From contig CALJNA010000067.1 in NCBI GenBank assembly GCA_937981955.1, positions 1-60,743 on the forward strand: 60,743 bases of DNA, given 5' to 3'. The position numbers and the translations under genes are program-made. The notes below the pieces were generated by a model that had not been told where the DNA came from, made no database searches, and worked only from the letters and a program-made list of their open reading frames with translations. Positions within the stretch are counted from its first letter, which is position 1; each line of letters starts with the position of its first letter. Below are positions 26,911 to 36,217 of the stretch, one piece after another. The DNA comes from an uncultured Granulosicoccaceae bacterium. Lineage in GTDB: Bacteria > Pseudomonadota > Gammaproteobacteria > Granulosicoccales > Granulosicoccaceae.

Positions 26911-28707
26911 ATGACCGAGATTCCGGCACCACGAAGAACGTATAAAAGTACCCGCGCGTTCAGAACAGCTCCAACCGATCACATGCCAAGTAATGCCAGG
27001 GTGTATGGGTATCAGGGTGGTGTAGCGACGCACCATCATCAATCTGCCCTGGCTGCGCAAAACGTTTTGCAAGCTGGTGGCAATGCGGTCGATGCCGGTG
27101 TTGCTGCTGTGCTGGTCGAGGGAATAGTCAATCCACATATGCACGGGCCTGCCGGCGAGTGCCCGATTCTAATTGCTGGCCCCGAAGTTTCGACTATTGC
27201 TATAAACGGCAATACGCGGGCGCCGGCGCTGGCAACGGTGGATGCCTTGCGGGCTCGCGGGCACACTATCATGCCCGATGCGGGCATTCTGGCCGCTGGT
27301 GTACCTGCATCTTTAAGCGCGTTGTTAGCTGCGCTTGATCGCTTCGGGTCTGTGCCGTTCCATCGTTTAATAGAGCCTGCGCTTGAACTCGCGCGTAACG
27401 GGTTTGCTATGCACGATGGTTTGCTGTTGCAGGAGAAGGTAGGCATTGCCATGCTGGCAGAAAAGTTCCGCAACGAGTGGCCAGCCAGTGGTGCGATTTA
27501 TCTGAACGAAGGTGAGCCCATTGCATCTGGCGGTAAAATTGTTAATCCTAAACTGGCTGCGGTATACGATCAGTTAGCGGCTCGCTCTATTGCCTGTGCA
27601 GATCATCGAGATGGTTATAAGGCAGTAAGGCAGGAGTTTTATCAGGGCAGTATTGCAGATGCCATCGAGCGTTATTCGCTTGCAAATGACGGGTTTCTGC
27701 GAGCCGCAGATTTAGCTAATTTCGATACACCGTATGAACAGGCGTTTAGCGTGACGCTGGGCAACACGAAAATTTATAAATGTGGTTATTGGTGCCAGGG
27801 TCCTGCACTGTTGCAACAGCTACAAATTATGAAGCAGTTTGATTTATCCAGCATGCTGCACAATTCAGCCGAGTATCTGCATTTACTGGTTGAAGCAGGC
27901 AAGCTTGCGTACGCTGATCGTGAACAATTCTATGCGGACCCCGACTGTGTTGAGGTGCCAGATTTGCTCGATGAACACTATGCAAAGATGCGTGCGGGTT
28001 TAATCGATATGCAAAACGCTAATAGTAATATGCGCCCGGGCGATCCGCAAAATGGCAGTGCAGCATTGCCTGTATCTGAACGGCTAGGTGGTGCCAGTTG
28101 GGGAGATGGAACAGTGCATGTCGATGTTGCAGACAGCAGTGGCATGATTGCCTCGTTTACTCCAAGCGGTGGTTGGCTTGGTTCGCACGAAGTACTACCT
28201 GAACTTGGTTTTCCATTAGGCAACCGGGGAATGACGTTTTATATGGAGCCGGGCAATCACCCGAACCTCGTTGCGCCTGGTAAACGCCCCAGGACAACCA
28301 TTTCACCATCGCTTGTTACACGTGAAGACAAGCCGTGGATAGCCTTTGGGACGATGGGTGGGGATCAGCAAGATCAATGGATGCTGCAATTTTATTTAAA
28401 CGTGGCACTGTTCGGTATGAGTCTTCAACAGGCAATTGATGCACCGAAGTGCTCAAGCGAGCACTTTAATGGATTTTTCTCTCCGCACGATCGATTTGCG
28501 CAACGTCTCAGAATCGAGGAGCTGGTTAATGCTGAAGTGCTGCAGGACTTACAACAACGTGGACACGAGCTTGATATTGCACCTATGTGGAGCGAAGGGT
28601 ATTTGAATGCGGTATCGTTTAATACTGAAAGTGGTTGTATTGAAGCTGCGTGCGACCCACGGGGTGCGAAAGGCCATGTGTTTCCAGCGGCAGCGTTAGC
28701 ATGGTAG
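26911..28707 (+). CDS. Gamma-glutamyltransferase-family protein
   Basis: A 598-residue Ntn-hydrolase of the GGT family, counted from the ATG at 26911; an in-frame TTG at 26878 would add 11 residues. Family marks are GGNAVDAGVAAVLVEGIVNPHMHGPAGE near the N-terminus, the predicted autoprocessing Thr401 in DGTVHVDVAD, and the C-terminal FGTMGGDQQDQWMLQ and PRTTISPS. Thr401 would be the new N-terminus of the small subunit and the acyl-enzyme nucleophile. No clear signal peptide is present, so it may be cytosolic, as for oxamate amidohydrolase (HpxW)-like members. The neighbouring class I glutamine amidotransferase suggests a pathway with gamma-glutamyl or amide substrates. Confidence 0.9.
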   Translation: MTEIPAPRRTYKSTRAFRTAPTDHMPSNARVYGYQGGVATHHHQSALAAQNVLQAGGNAVDAGVAAVLVEGIVNPHMHGPAGECPILIAGPEVSTIAINGNTRAPALATVDALRARGHTIMPDAGILAAGVPASLSALLAALDRFGSVPFHRLIEPALELARNGFAMHDGLLLQEKVGIAMLAEKFRNEWPASGAIYLNEGEPIASGGKIVNPKLAAVYDQLAARSIACADHRDGYKAVRQEFYQGSIADAIERYSLANDGFLRAADLANFDTPYEQAFSVTLGNTKIYKCGYWCQGPALLQQLQIMKQFDLSSMLHNSAEYLHLLVEAGKLAYADREQFYADPDCVEVPDLLDEHYAKMRAGLIDMQNANSNMRPGDPQNGSAALPVSERLGGASWGDGTVHVDVADSSGMIASFTPSGGWLGSHEVLPELGFPLGNRGMTFYMEPGNHPNLVAPGKRPRTTISPSLVTREDKPWIAFGTMGGDQQDQWMLQFYLNVALFGMSLQQAIDAPKCSSEHFNGFFSPHDRFAQRLRIEELVNAEVLQDLQQRGHELDIAPMWSEGYLNAVSFNTESGCIEAACDPRGAKGHVFPAAALAW

Positions 28708-28820
28708 TGTTTCTGCAGGCTTTAAACTGAACCACTATCACCGCAAACTGGCACACAAAAAACCTTGGGTTCAACCATAGTAAATTAGATTATTAATCTT
28801 TAAGCGAGTACAGATTTAAT

Positions 28821-29507
28821 ATGCGAATTGTTGTTTATGACTGCATAACAGGTGATGCTTTAACAGACAAACACGGAAGCACTGGAGTGCAGGTAATTCG
28901 GTGGATTCAGGGCTATCTGGCCGAAGCAACATTCTCGTCAGTCCACATTGCCGGTAATGAAACACCTTCGAGTCCTGATGACGTGGACGGTATCATAATT
29001 TCTGGCTCCGAGAAGGGTGTTTATGACGACACCCCCTGGATGCAACCATTACGAGATAATCTACAACTCATGCGTTCAGCCGGGGTGCCAATGTTCGGTA
29101 TCTGCTTCGGACATCAAATTATGGCCGATGTGTTTGGTGGCGCTGCAGCGAAATCGGATAAAGGCTTTGTGACCGGTTCACGGCAATTTAACGATCGCGG
29201 TAAAACAACCAACGCCTATCTGGCTCATCAGGATCAGGTTCATGAAGTTCCTCCTGAGGCTAATATTATTGCCTCAGCCCCGCATTGTCCGGTTGCTGCC
29301 TTATCATACGACTTCCCAGCACTGTCGGTGCAGTTCCACCCTGAATACGATCGCCAGTTCGCAACAGATCTTGTTGAGTTATACGGCACAAAGCTAATGA
29401 ATGCCGATCAAGTACAATCGGCTCGTGAAAGTTTATCGGATGAAATAGCCGACGATTTATGGTGTAACGAAGTGGCTGATTTTTTTCGTAAGCACGCCAA
29501 GTGTTGA
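28821..29507 (+). CDS. Class I glutamine amidotransferase domain protein
   Basis: A 228-residue stand-alone GATase1 protein. Catalytic Cys95 is in MFGICFGHQIMADVFGG, and the His-x-Glu pair is in VQFHPEYD. It resembles GMP-synthase-like amidotransferases and hydrolases such as gamma-glutamyl-GABA hydrolase. Lying after the GGT-family gene, it probably hydrolyses a gamma-glutamyl or related amide bond. It has its own upstream region of about 113 bp. Confidence 0.88.
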   Translation: MRIVVYDCITGDALTDKHGSTGVQVIRWIQGYLAEATFSSVHIAGNETPSSPDDVDGIIISGSEKGVYDDTPWMQPLRDNLQLMRSAGVPMFGICFGHQIMADVFGGAAAKSDKGFVTGSRQFNDRGKTTNAYLAHQDQVHEVPPEANIIASAPHCPVAALSYDFPALSVQFHPEYDRQFATDLVELYGTKLMNADQVQSARESLSDEIADDLWCNEVADFFRKHAKC

Positions 29508-29722
29508 GTTGTTCCAGATACACGGTCACTATCAACGCTAAACTCGCACCAGCTCTAGCTGGTGGAGAATACACACATGATGAACTCGGTACGGTAACGT
29601 TAAAGTTTCTTGAAGAGGGTATCTACGAAATAACTGAATTAAATTTGTTTAGTAACAGTGTTGGATGGATTTCTGTTATCAAGGATAGTAAATACGCAGA
29701 CCTTGATAATACGATTGGTTGA
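29501..29722 (+). CDS. Doubtful small ORF, unknown
   Basis: A 73-codon frame starting with GTG that overlaps the amidotransferase stop by 7 bp. The peptide (YTVTINAKLAPALAGGEYTHDELGTVTLKFLEEG...) looks like a plausible beta-rich fragment but matches nothing I know. It could be a remnant or the end of a degraded gene. It contains the perfect inverted repeat at 29547. Confidence 0.25.
   Translation: MLSCSRYTVTINAKLAPALAGGEYTHDELGTVTLKFLEEGIYEITELNLFSNSVGWISVIKDSKYADLDNTIG
29547..29564. repeat. 18-bp inverted repeat
   Basis: CACCAGCT-CT-AGCTGGTG is an 8-bp perfect inverted repeat with a 2-nt centre, 40 bp after the amidotransferase stop. The loop is too short for a good RNA hairpin and there is no T tract. 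It may be a protein site, an end-of-operon structure, or chance. Confidence 0.3.
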
Positions 29723-29806
29723 CGGCAAAAATCATAAAGGCTGAAGGCATACTAAATAGGAATGTGTCGGATTGACGCCCGTACAATGCGTCCGAATAGT
29801 TAGACA

Positions 29807-30532
29807 TTAGTCACCAAACACAACAGGAGTTTCAACACTGTCTTCTTGCCATATCGGATATTTTTCCATCACGCTGGCAAACAAATCACTTTTTAAGCCC
29901 ATTGCTAACCATTCTTGCAAATTAGGTAAGGCCAAACCCGTAAAAGTGTTTTGGTCTACCATAGAAAACTGTCGAATAAAAGGCAGTATAGCTGCATCTA
30001 CAAAGCGGAACTGGCTGCCGCCAATATAAGGTGATTTGGCTAGAATGTTTTCAAGCCGCTCAAGAAAAGGCATAGCCTGCTCAAGGTAGTGGTGCTGCGG
30101 ATGATCCGGGTGTCGATCACTGTATTTGTACTTGTCTAACTGGTCTTTGAATTCACTGTCGGTCTCTTGAATAAGCGCATCAATTTCTTTTTCGCTCATT
30201 GTTTCCGATATTTTCCACGCCTGGGCGTTTTGCATATTCCGCAACGGATTTTCATTCATTGCCCATTGCATGATGTCCAGGCTTTCATCTATAACGCGCA
30301 GATTATTTAGGTTGCCATCATTGTCAGTCAAATCTTCTGACGAGTCATTTTCATCAGCGAGTAATACGAGTACCGGCACGGTGCCTTTGTTCGACACTTT
30401 AAGCATTTGTGCCGGTTTGGCTTTAAGACTCACTTCGCGAAGGATACATTGTGCACCGCAATGCATTAGTGCCATGCGCGCGCGCATAGCGTATGGGCAT
30501 CGTCTAAACGAATATAAAATAGGTTGTGGCAT
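29807..30532 (-). CDS. Glutathione S-transferase family protein
   Basis: A 241-residue GST-like protein. The thioredoxin-like N-terminal domain starts YSFRRCPYAMRARMAL, with Cys in the position used by omega/beta-type GSTs, and contains the cis-Pro region NKGTVPVLVL. A helical C-terminal domain follows (SPYIGGSQFRFVDAAILPFIRQF). An acidic insertion (about residues 59-70, LADENDSSEDLTDNDGN) between strands is unusual. It lies 117 bp after the DMGDH-like gene in the same direction and could be co-transcribed, but may be independent. It probably acts in glutathione-dependent reduction or detoxification. Confidence 0.88.
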   Translation of the reverse strand: MPQPILYSFRRCPYAMRARMALMHCGAQCILREVSLKAKPAQMLKVSNKGTVPVLVLLADENDSSEDLTDNDGNLNNLRVIDESLDIMQWAMNENPLRNMQNAQAWKISETMSEKEIDALIQETDSEFKDQLDKYKYSDRHPDHPQHHYLEQAMPFLERLENILAKSPYIGGSQFRFVDAAILPFIRQFSMVDQNTFTGLALPNLQEWLAMGLKSDLFASVMEKYPIWQEDSVETPVVFGD

Positions 30533-30649
30533 GTGAATATTCTAGCAGTTGATAGAATACACGGCGATCGTTGTTACCATGTGCACTGAATCGCATTTTT
30601 ATCAGTGCTGTGGTCTGTGATTGCATCTGGCAGTGCATCAATACAGATT

Positions 30650-33094
30650 TCAACCTCGCATGCAAGAACCCTCTGCATCGTAGAGCGGCCCATCCAGTAT
30701 TGTGGCGGGGTAACGTTCTCCCAAAATTTCCACCTCAACTGCAGTACCTGCATTGCCGTGTTCTGTTGAAACGTATCCCATGGCTAGAGACTTTTCAACG
30801 TGGTGTGCATAGCCACCCGATGAGATATAACCAATAGCTTCATCGTTTTTCAAAATGGCTTCATCCAGCGATACATCAATGGGTGTATCAATTCTTAGCG
30901 ACACCAGTTTTCGAGCAGCACCTTCTTTTTGGAATTGTAGCGTTGCATCTTTGCCCACAAACTCTTTATTCCAGTTAATAAACGCATCCATACCCGATTC
31001 AATGGCATTAAAGTCTGGTCGGAATTCAAGACCCCAGGCACCCCAGGCTTTTTCCAATCTCAAACTCATTAATGCTCTGTTGCCATACCAGCGGTAATTC
31101 GTGGATTCACCGGCATCTTCTATGGCCTCGGCTAATCTGATCAAGTACTGTGGGCGACAGTAAATTTCATAGCCCAACTCGCCGGAAAAACTTAACCGGT
31201 TCAGAATAACTGGCACACCAGCAACAAATGTTTTGCGCGTGTCCCGAAATTTGAACGCATCAGCTGAAACGTCATCACGTGTTATCTGTGCCAGCAATTC
31301 ACGCGACTTCGGGCCGGATAATGCAATGCCATGCCAGTCCGATGTTTGATTTTCGTGCTTTACCGTGTCTGGAAGTGTGCGTGCAAACCACCGGCTGTGG
31401 GCATCTTGCATGGCGCCGGAACCGAATAGCATGAATGTATTATCGTCGTAACAGGCAACGGTCAAGTCGCCATACAAACGTCCTTTTGCCGTTAGCATGG
31501 GTGTCAGGGCAATTCTTCCAGGCTTTGGAATATGTCCTGCCATGGTTTTATCTAACCACTCACGAGCACCGGGGCCGGTAATCGCATGTTTTGCAAAGTT
31601 GGCAATCTCTATACCGGCTACGCCTTCACGTACTGCCTTAACCTCACGGGCTACGTAATCATGTGAACGATTTCGTTCAAACGTCGGGTCCTCCCAGGCA
31701 TCGTCAGGGCTGTCGGCGAACCACAGTGCATGCTCAAGACCAAATGCCTGTCCCATCCTTGCACCTTTTGCGACAAGGCGATCGTGCAGTGCTGTGGTTT
31801 GTTGGCGACGACCTTTGGGTAGTGTTTCGTTTGGAAAGGTCATAACGAAACGGCGTTCGTAATTTTCCGTGGACTTTATCGTGCCCCAGTCGGGTGATGC
31901 CCAGTCGCCAAAGCGCGCAACGTCCATGGCCCAGACATCAATCGAAGGTTCGCCATCGATCATCCATTCTGCCATGGTTAATCCAACACCGCCCCCCTGG
32001 CAGAAGCCAGCCATAACACCGACTGCACACCAATAGTTATGCATACCCGGAACCGGGCCAATCATGGGATTACCGTCTGGTCCGAACGTGAAAGGGCCGT
32101 TAATTGTTTGTCGTATACCTGCTTCGGCAAGCGCGGGTATGCGTTCAAAACCGAGCTCCAGGCGATCAGCAATGTGTTCAAGGTTCGGGTTTAACAGCTC
32201 GTGTCCAAAGTCCCAGGGTGTGCCTTCAACACGCCACGGCACACCGACCGGTTCATAGGTTCCCAATAACATGCCATCGCGTTCCTGTCGAAAGTACAAG
32301 TTAGCTTCGTAATCAATACCACAGGGTAGGCGTGATCCAAAGTTGGTTACTTCATCAATGGTATCGGTGAGCAGGTAATGGTGTTCCATTGGCTGTACCG
32401 GAAGCGCCATGCCAGCCAGCTGCCCGACTTCGCGTGCCCAAAGTCCACCGCAATTAACAACATGCTCTGCATTAATAACGCCTTTTGGAGTGGTGACATC
32501 CCAGGTGCCATCTGCGCGTTGTTTGGTAGAAGTTGCCGGTGTATGTGTAAAGTATTGTGCGCCAAAAGTTCGTGCCGCTTTTGCAAACGCGTAGGTTGTA
32601 CCGGAAGGGTCAAGGTCTCCGTCCTGATCATCCCACAGTGACGCGTGGTAGAACTTGGGGTCGATCAGTGGATGACGTTCTGCGACTTCTTTGGGTGATA
32701 TAAACTCCTGATCCAAACCCATATACCGCGCTTTGGAACGTTCTCTTTTCAAATAGTCATACCAGGATTTGGTTGATGCCAGATAAAACCCACCGGTTAA
32801 ATGTAAGCCCACCGAGTGGCCGGAAATTTCTTCAATTTCCTTATACAGATTTATCGTATAACTTTGCAGCCGAGAAATATTCGGATCGGAACTGATGGTG
32901 TGGATTTGGCCAGCCGCATGCCAGCTCGACCCGGATGTAAGTTCATCACGCTCCAGCAGAACACTGTCTTTCCAGCCAAACTTGGCCAGATGAAACAATA
33001 TGGAACAGCCAACCACACCACCACCTATTATGACCACTTTGGCATGACTGGGTAATGCGGCTTTGGTAGCACCTTCTTTAACAAATTCTGGCAT
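30650..33094 (-). CDS. Dimethylglycine/sarcosine dehydrogenase-like flavoprotein with GcvT domain
   Basis: An 814-residue FAD-dependent N-demethylase. The DAO domain begins VVIIGGGVVGCSILFHLAK and has the motif SGSSWHAAG, whose His is the covalent FAD site in mammalian dimethylglycine and sarcosine dehydrogenases. A FAO_M middle domain (about 380-440) and a GcvT-type tetrahydrofolate domain (about 440-800; ISSGGY near its end) complete the architecture. The family oxidises N-methyl groups of dimethylglycine or sarcosine and passes the C1 unit to tetrahydrofolate. It follows the MttB-family gene by 45 bp, so stepwise demethylation of a quaternary or tertiary amine is likely. The exact substrate is not deducible. 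Confidence 0.9.
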   Translation of the reverse strand: MPEFVKEGATKAALPSHAKVVIIGGGVVGCSILFHLAKFGWKDSVLLERDELTSGSSWHAAGQIHTISSDPNISRLQSYTINLYKEIEEISGHSVGLHLTGGFYLASTKSWYDYLKRERSKARYMGLDQEFISPKEVAERHPLIDPKFYHASLWDDQDGDLDPSGTTYAFAKAARTFGAQYFTHTPATSTKQRADGTWDVTTPKGVINAEHVVNCGGLWAREVGQLAGMALPVQPMEHHYLLTDTIDEVTNFGSRLPCGIDYEANLYFRQERDGMLLGTYEPVGVPWRVEGTPWDFGHELLNPNLEHIADRLELGFERIPALAEAGIRQTINGPFTFGPDGNPMIGPVPGMHNYWCAVGVMAGFCQGGGVGLTMAEWMIDGEPSIDVWAMDVARFGDWASPDWGTIKSTENYERRFVMTFPNETLPKGRRQQTTALHDRLVAKGARMGQAFGLEHALWFADSPDDAWEDPTFERNRSHDYVAREVKAVREGVAGIEIANFAKHAITGPGAREWLDKTMAGHIPKPGRIALTPMLTAKGRLYGDLTVACYDDNTFMLFGSGAMQDAHSRWFARTLPDTVKHENQTSDWHGIALSGPKSRELLAQITRDDVSADAFKFRDTRKTFVAGVPVILNRLSFSGELGYEIYCRPQYLIRLAEAIEDAGESTNYRWYGNRALMSLRLEKAWGAWGLEFRPDFNAIESGMDAFINWNKEFVGKDATLQFQKEGAARKLVSLRIDTPIDVSLDEAILKNDEAIGYISSGGYAHHVEKSLAMGYVSTEHGNAGTAVEVEILGERYPATILDGPLYDAEGSCMRG

Positions 33095-33139
33095 TGTAAT
33101 GACCTTAACGGTTATGTCGTTAGCAGTTGTATCGTTAAT

Positions 33140-34657
33140 CTAGTACCAGGCATCTGGTATGGCTTCTTTACGCTTTGCCACATAGGCATCGAGTTCTTCT
33201 TTTACGCCGGCATCGATTGGTGGCGGCTGGTATTCATCAAGCATTTTATTCCACTTGTGATATGCCCGCGTTCGCATGTCTTGCCCACCTTTTTCTTCCC
33301 AGCTTTCAACATTTTCACTGTCGCTTAATTCTGCGTTGTAAAAAGCATTTTGGTAATGACGCATTGTGTGAGCAGAACCAAGGAAGTGACCACCTGGCTC
33401 AACTTCTTCATAAGCGTCGCGTGCAAACTGATCTTCATCCAGATCAAGACCCGCCATAATTTTCTGATAGCTGCCCAAGCGGTCCGCATCCATAATGAGC
33501 TTTTCGTAGCCCGTTGCCAAACCACCTTCAAGCCAGCCTGCTGCATGCAGTGTGAAGTTAGAGCCACCAAGTACGGTGGAATGCATGGAGTCGGCGCTTT
33601 CGTAGGCCGCTTGTGCATCTTCTATTTTTGATGCCGTGAGAGAACCGCCACAGCGTAGTGGCATGCCCAAACGTCGAGCCATTTGACCAATCACATAATT
33701 TGATAGCACAGGTTCTGGCATACCAAAGGTAGGAGCACCTGACTTTAAGCTCATGGAAGACAGAAAGTTACCCATAACAAAAGGGGCACCGGGTCGTACC
33801 AACTGGGTGAACGCACAACAAATCATGGTTTCAGCCATGGCCTGTGCAATTGCGGCGACTGTTGAGACCGGACCCATGGCACCAGTAAGAATAAAAGGGG
33901 TAACGACCATGGCCTGACCACGTGATGAATATACCTGAATAGCTTCGGTAACGACTCGATCTATTAACAATGGCGAATTGGTATTAACGTTTGCCATAAT
34001 GACCACGTTATTGTCCATGGTGTCTTTTCCATGAAGAATTTCTGCCATATCAACACTGTCTTGCGCACGGCTTTTTTCGGTAATAGCGCCTAAGTGCGGT
34101 TTGTCACCGAGCGTCATGTGGGCATAAACCATATCGAAGTGTCGCTTCGATACCGGCACATCGGTAGGTTCGCAAATGACTAAACCACTGTGATGCAGGT
34201 TTGGATGCAGGTAGGTTAGCTTGACCAGTTTTTCAAAGTCGTCCATGGTGGCATAGCGTCGGCCACCTTGAAGGTCACGAACGAAGGGTGCGCCGTAGAT
34301 CGGTGCAAAGACCTGATTGTTGCCACCGATAACGACGGAGCGTTCCGGATTACGTGCCAGTTGGGTGAATTCGGATGGTATTTTTGCGCACTGCTCGCGA
34401 ACCCATTTGGCATCAGCGAATACTTTGTCGCCAACCATTTTGACACCGGCCTCATTCCAGATGCGAGTGGCGGCCGGGTCATCGCGAAACGCGAAGCCGA
34501 TGTTTTCAAGCATCCAGTCGACTTGGCTATCGATTTTATTGAGCTGTTCTTCGTCTAAAGGGTCGAAGAAGGGCAGCTGTCGTTTGATATAGGGTGCTGT
34601 AACGGGTAGTGCTCTGGACTCTGCACGGGTACGCCGCCGTTTTGTTCGTCGAGCCAT
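33140..34657 (-). CDS. Trimethylamine methyltransferase (MttB) family protein, non-pyrrolysine
   Basis: A 505-residue MttB-superfamily methyltransferase. The frame could open at 34792, but I prefer ATG 34657 because AGGTGA lies just upstream and the protein then starts MARRTKRRR, typical of proteobacterial members; the extension would encode the 13-bp repeats. There is no in-frame amber codon, so this is the pyrrolysine-free group, which includes glycine-betaine methyltransferases. These enzymes transfer a methyl group from a quaternary amine to a corrinoid protein; no corrinoid protein or activator is visible in this window. Coupling with the dehydrogenase gene downstream and the nearby Pot-type importer points to catabolism of betaine-like osmolytes. 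Confidence 0.88.
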   Translation of the reverse strand: MARRTKRRRTRAESRALPVTAPYIKRQLPFFDPLDEEQLNKIDSQVDWMLENIGFAFRDDPAATRIWNEAGVKMVGDKVFADAKWVREQCAKIPSEFTQLARNPERSVVIGGNNQVFAPIYGAPFVRDLQGGRRYATMDDFEKLVKLTYLHPNLHHSGLVICEPTDVPVSKRHFDMVYAHMTLGDKPHLGAITEKSRAQDSVDMAEILHGKDTMDNNVVIMANVNTNSPLLIDRVVTEAIQVYSSRGQAMVVTPFILTGAMGPVSTVAAIAQAMAETMICCAFTQLVRPGAPFVMGNFLSSMSLKSGAPTFGMPEPVLSNYVIGQMARRLGMPLRCGGSLTASKIEDAQAAYESADSMHSTVLGGSNFTLHAAGWLEGGLATGYEKLIMDADRLGSYQKIMAGLDLDEDQFARDAYEEVEPGGHFLGSAHTMRHYQNAFYNAELSDSENVESWEEKGGQDMRTRAYHKWNKMLDEYQPPPIDAGVKEELDAYVAKRKEAIPDAWY

Positions 34658-34803
34658 GGATTCACCTGCATAGGGAGGCTTTGCAAATACGCTGTATAAA
34701 TACGCTGTATGAATACGCTGTATAAATGCGACAACGTCATAATAGTCGCTTAAGACGCGGTTGTAACCTTGGAATATTTCGATCTTTAGCATAGACTGAG
34801 ACT
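34658..34803. promoter_or_regulatory. Divergent mttB-like / lysR promoter region
   Basis: A 146-bp intergenic region shared by the MttB-family gene and the divergent LysR gene once the ATG at 34657 is accepted. LysR regulators usually bind such divergent regions. The striking content is the triple 13-bp direct repeat at 34685-34723. Confidence 0.5.
34685..34723. repeat. Three 13-bp direct repeats (possible regulator sites)
   Basis: AAATACGCTGTAT occurs twice back to back (34685-34697, 34698-34710), then as GAATACGCTGTAT (34711-34723), followed by a partial fourth copy, AAATGCG. It sits between the MttB-family start and the LysR start. The 13-bp period does not match one helical turn, so it could be a slippage-prone spacer rather than an operator array. 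Confidence 0.75.
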
Positions 34804-35703
34804 ATGCGAAATACCTTGAAACTTATCGCTTCTCCTCGAAACCTGTTCGTTTTTGAAGCGTCCGCCAGGCTAGGCTCCTTCACGCTGGCGGCTGATGAAC
34901 TGGGTATGCAGCAACCTTCGGTCAGTGCGGCCATTAAGCAACTTGAAAATGCATTAGGTGTACGTCTGTTCGATCGAGGGCATCGTCGCATCACATTAAC
35001 CAATGCAGGCTTGCGATTTTTTGCAGATGTCTCTCAATCTTTGCGAGGTATAGAGAGTGCAGCGGAGGCGGTGCACAACATGGGAAGCTCAGAATACGTC
35101 ACGCTGAATTCTTCCTCAGCGTTTTCCTTTTACTGGATGATGCCGAAACTGCACATGCTGCGAAGCTTACATCCTGATATCGATTTGCGATTACAGAACA
35201 GCATTATTGAGCCTGATCTTGACGTTGAAAACATCAGTATCGCGGTGCGAATTGGCGACGGGCAGTGGCCCGATTGTTATGCTGAAAAAATTGCCGATGA
35301 GGTTATTTTCCCCGTTGCCAGCCCGGCGGTACTGGCATCGGCAACTAATCTGCGTTCCATTCCTAATTTACTTCACGAGCGCCTGATCCATCTGGAGGAA
35401 CCAGTTCGACTGCGCGCAACATGGAAGCAATGGTTTGAACATCACGGCGTTCAAAATGTGGATATCTCGGAAGGCATGCGATTGAACGACTATGCGTTGG
35501 TTCTGCAGGCTACGCAAACCGGTGAGGGTTTCGCATTTGGTTGGCAACATATTGTGCGTGACCTGATTGAACGTCAGTTGTTGTCGGCAAAAGAAGAGTG
35601 GGCCTGGGAAACGGGTAGAGGTGTTTATCTGGTGTGGTCACGATCGCGCGAGTTGTCGCCCAATGCCTCAGCTGTTCGAGACTGGATTTTATCTTTTGTC
35701 TAA
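34804..35703 (+). CDS. LysR-family regulator (GcvA-like)
   Basis: A 299-residue LysR-type regulator. The N-terminal helix-turn-helix is clear (LFVFEASARLGSFTLAADELGMQQPSVSAAIKQLENALGVRLFDR). The effector domain (about 95-299) resembles the GcvA group. It is divergent from the MttB-family gene and upstream of a cupin gene 24 bp on. It probably controls the methylated-amine operon in response to substrate or an intermediate; that is inferred from position. Confidence 0.92.
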   Translation: MRNTLKLIASPRNLFVFEASARLGSFTLAADELGMQQPSVSAAIKQLENALGVRLFDRGHRRITLTNAGLRFFADVSQSLRGIESAAEAVHNMGSSEYVTLNSSSAFSFYWMMPKLHMLRSLHPDIDLRLQNSIIEPDLDVENISIAVRIGDGQWPDCYAEKIADEVIFPVASPAVLASATNLRSIPNLLHERLIHLEEPVRLRATWKQWFEHHGVQNVDISEGMRLNDYALVLQATQTGEGFAFGWQHIVRDLIERQLLSAKEEWAWETGRGVYLVWSRSRELSPNASAVRDWILSFV

Positions 35704-35727
35704 TGTTAATTCGGGGCGGTAATCAAG

Positions 35728-36204
35728 ATGTCTGAACCATGGCTAAACACACTGACCGGAACACGTATTCGTATTAAAACTCCAGGATCGGATACGGATA
35801 ATCGGCTGACGATTATTGAATACGTTGAGCCGCCGAACAGTGTGCCGCCTGTATTCACAAGGCATGAATTTGTTGAAGTTTTTTGCGTGCAGAGCGGGGT
35901 GCTTACGTTCCAGTTTCTTGACGAGCAGAAGGTAACCCTTATTTCGGGTCAGAATATGGTTTGTCCCAGCTGGAAACCACACTCGTTCTGGAACGAGACA
36001 AACGAACCTGCCAGTGTCTTGCTGGTTTGCACGCCCGCTGGTCTCGATGAGTTTTTTATTGAATCCAATAGTCTGTTGGCAGGAGAGCAAAACAATGGTG
36101 CGTTATCACAAACAGATGATTTGGTAACAACCATGAAAGCGTTAAGAGCGAAGTACGGTCTTGAGCATGTCGGCGCGCCACCGTTAAACCAGTTTAAGCT
36201 GTAA
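35728..36204 (+). CDS. Cupin-domain protein
   Basis: A 158-residue small beta-barrel protein. The first cupin motif is partly kept (TRHEFVEVFCVQSGVLTFQF), and the second is ISGQNMVCPSWKPHSFWNET with its His. Metal ligands look incomplete, so it may be a binding or sensory protein rather than a dioxygenase. It follows the LysR gene by 24 bp and is likely co-transcribed with it. Confidence 0.8.
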   Translation: MSEPWLNTLTGTRIRIKTPGSDTDNRLTIIEYVEPPNSVPPVFTRHEFVEVFCVQSGVLTFQFLDEQKVTLISGQNMVCPSWKPHSFWNETNEPASVLLVCTPAGLDEFFIESNSLLAGEQNNGALSQTDDLVTTMKALRAKYGLEHVGAPPLNQFKL

Positions 36205-36217
36205 CGGTTGTTCTGTG

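Noticed and set aside
34685-34723. 13-bp repeats as plasmid iterons or a replication origin
   Set aside because: Only three copies, no DnaA-box cluster or replication gene nearby, and they sit in an ordinary divergent promoter.
33140-34792. Pyrrolysine-encoding (amber) MttB
   Set aside because: The frame has no internal TAG and reads straight through, so it is the non-pyrrolysine group.
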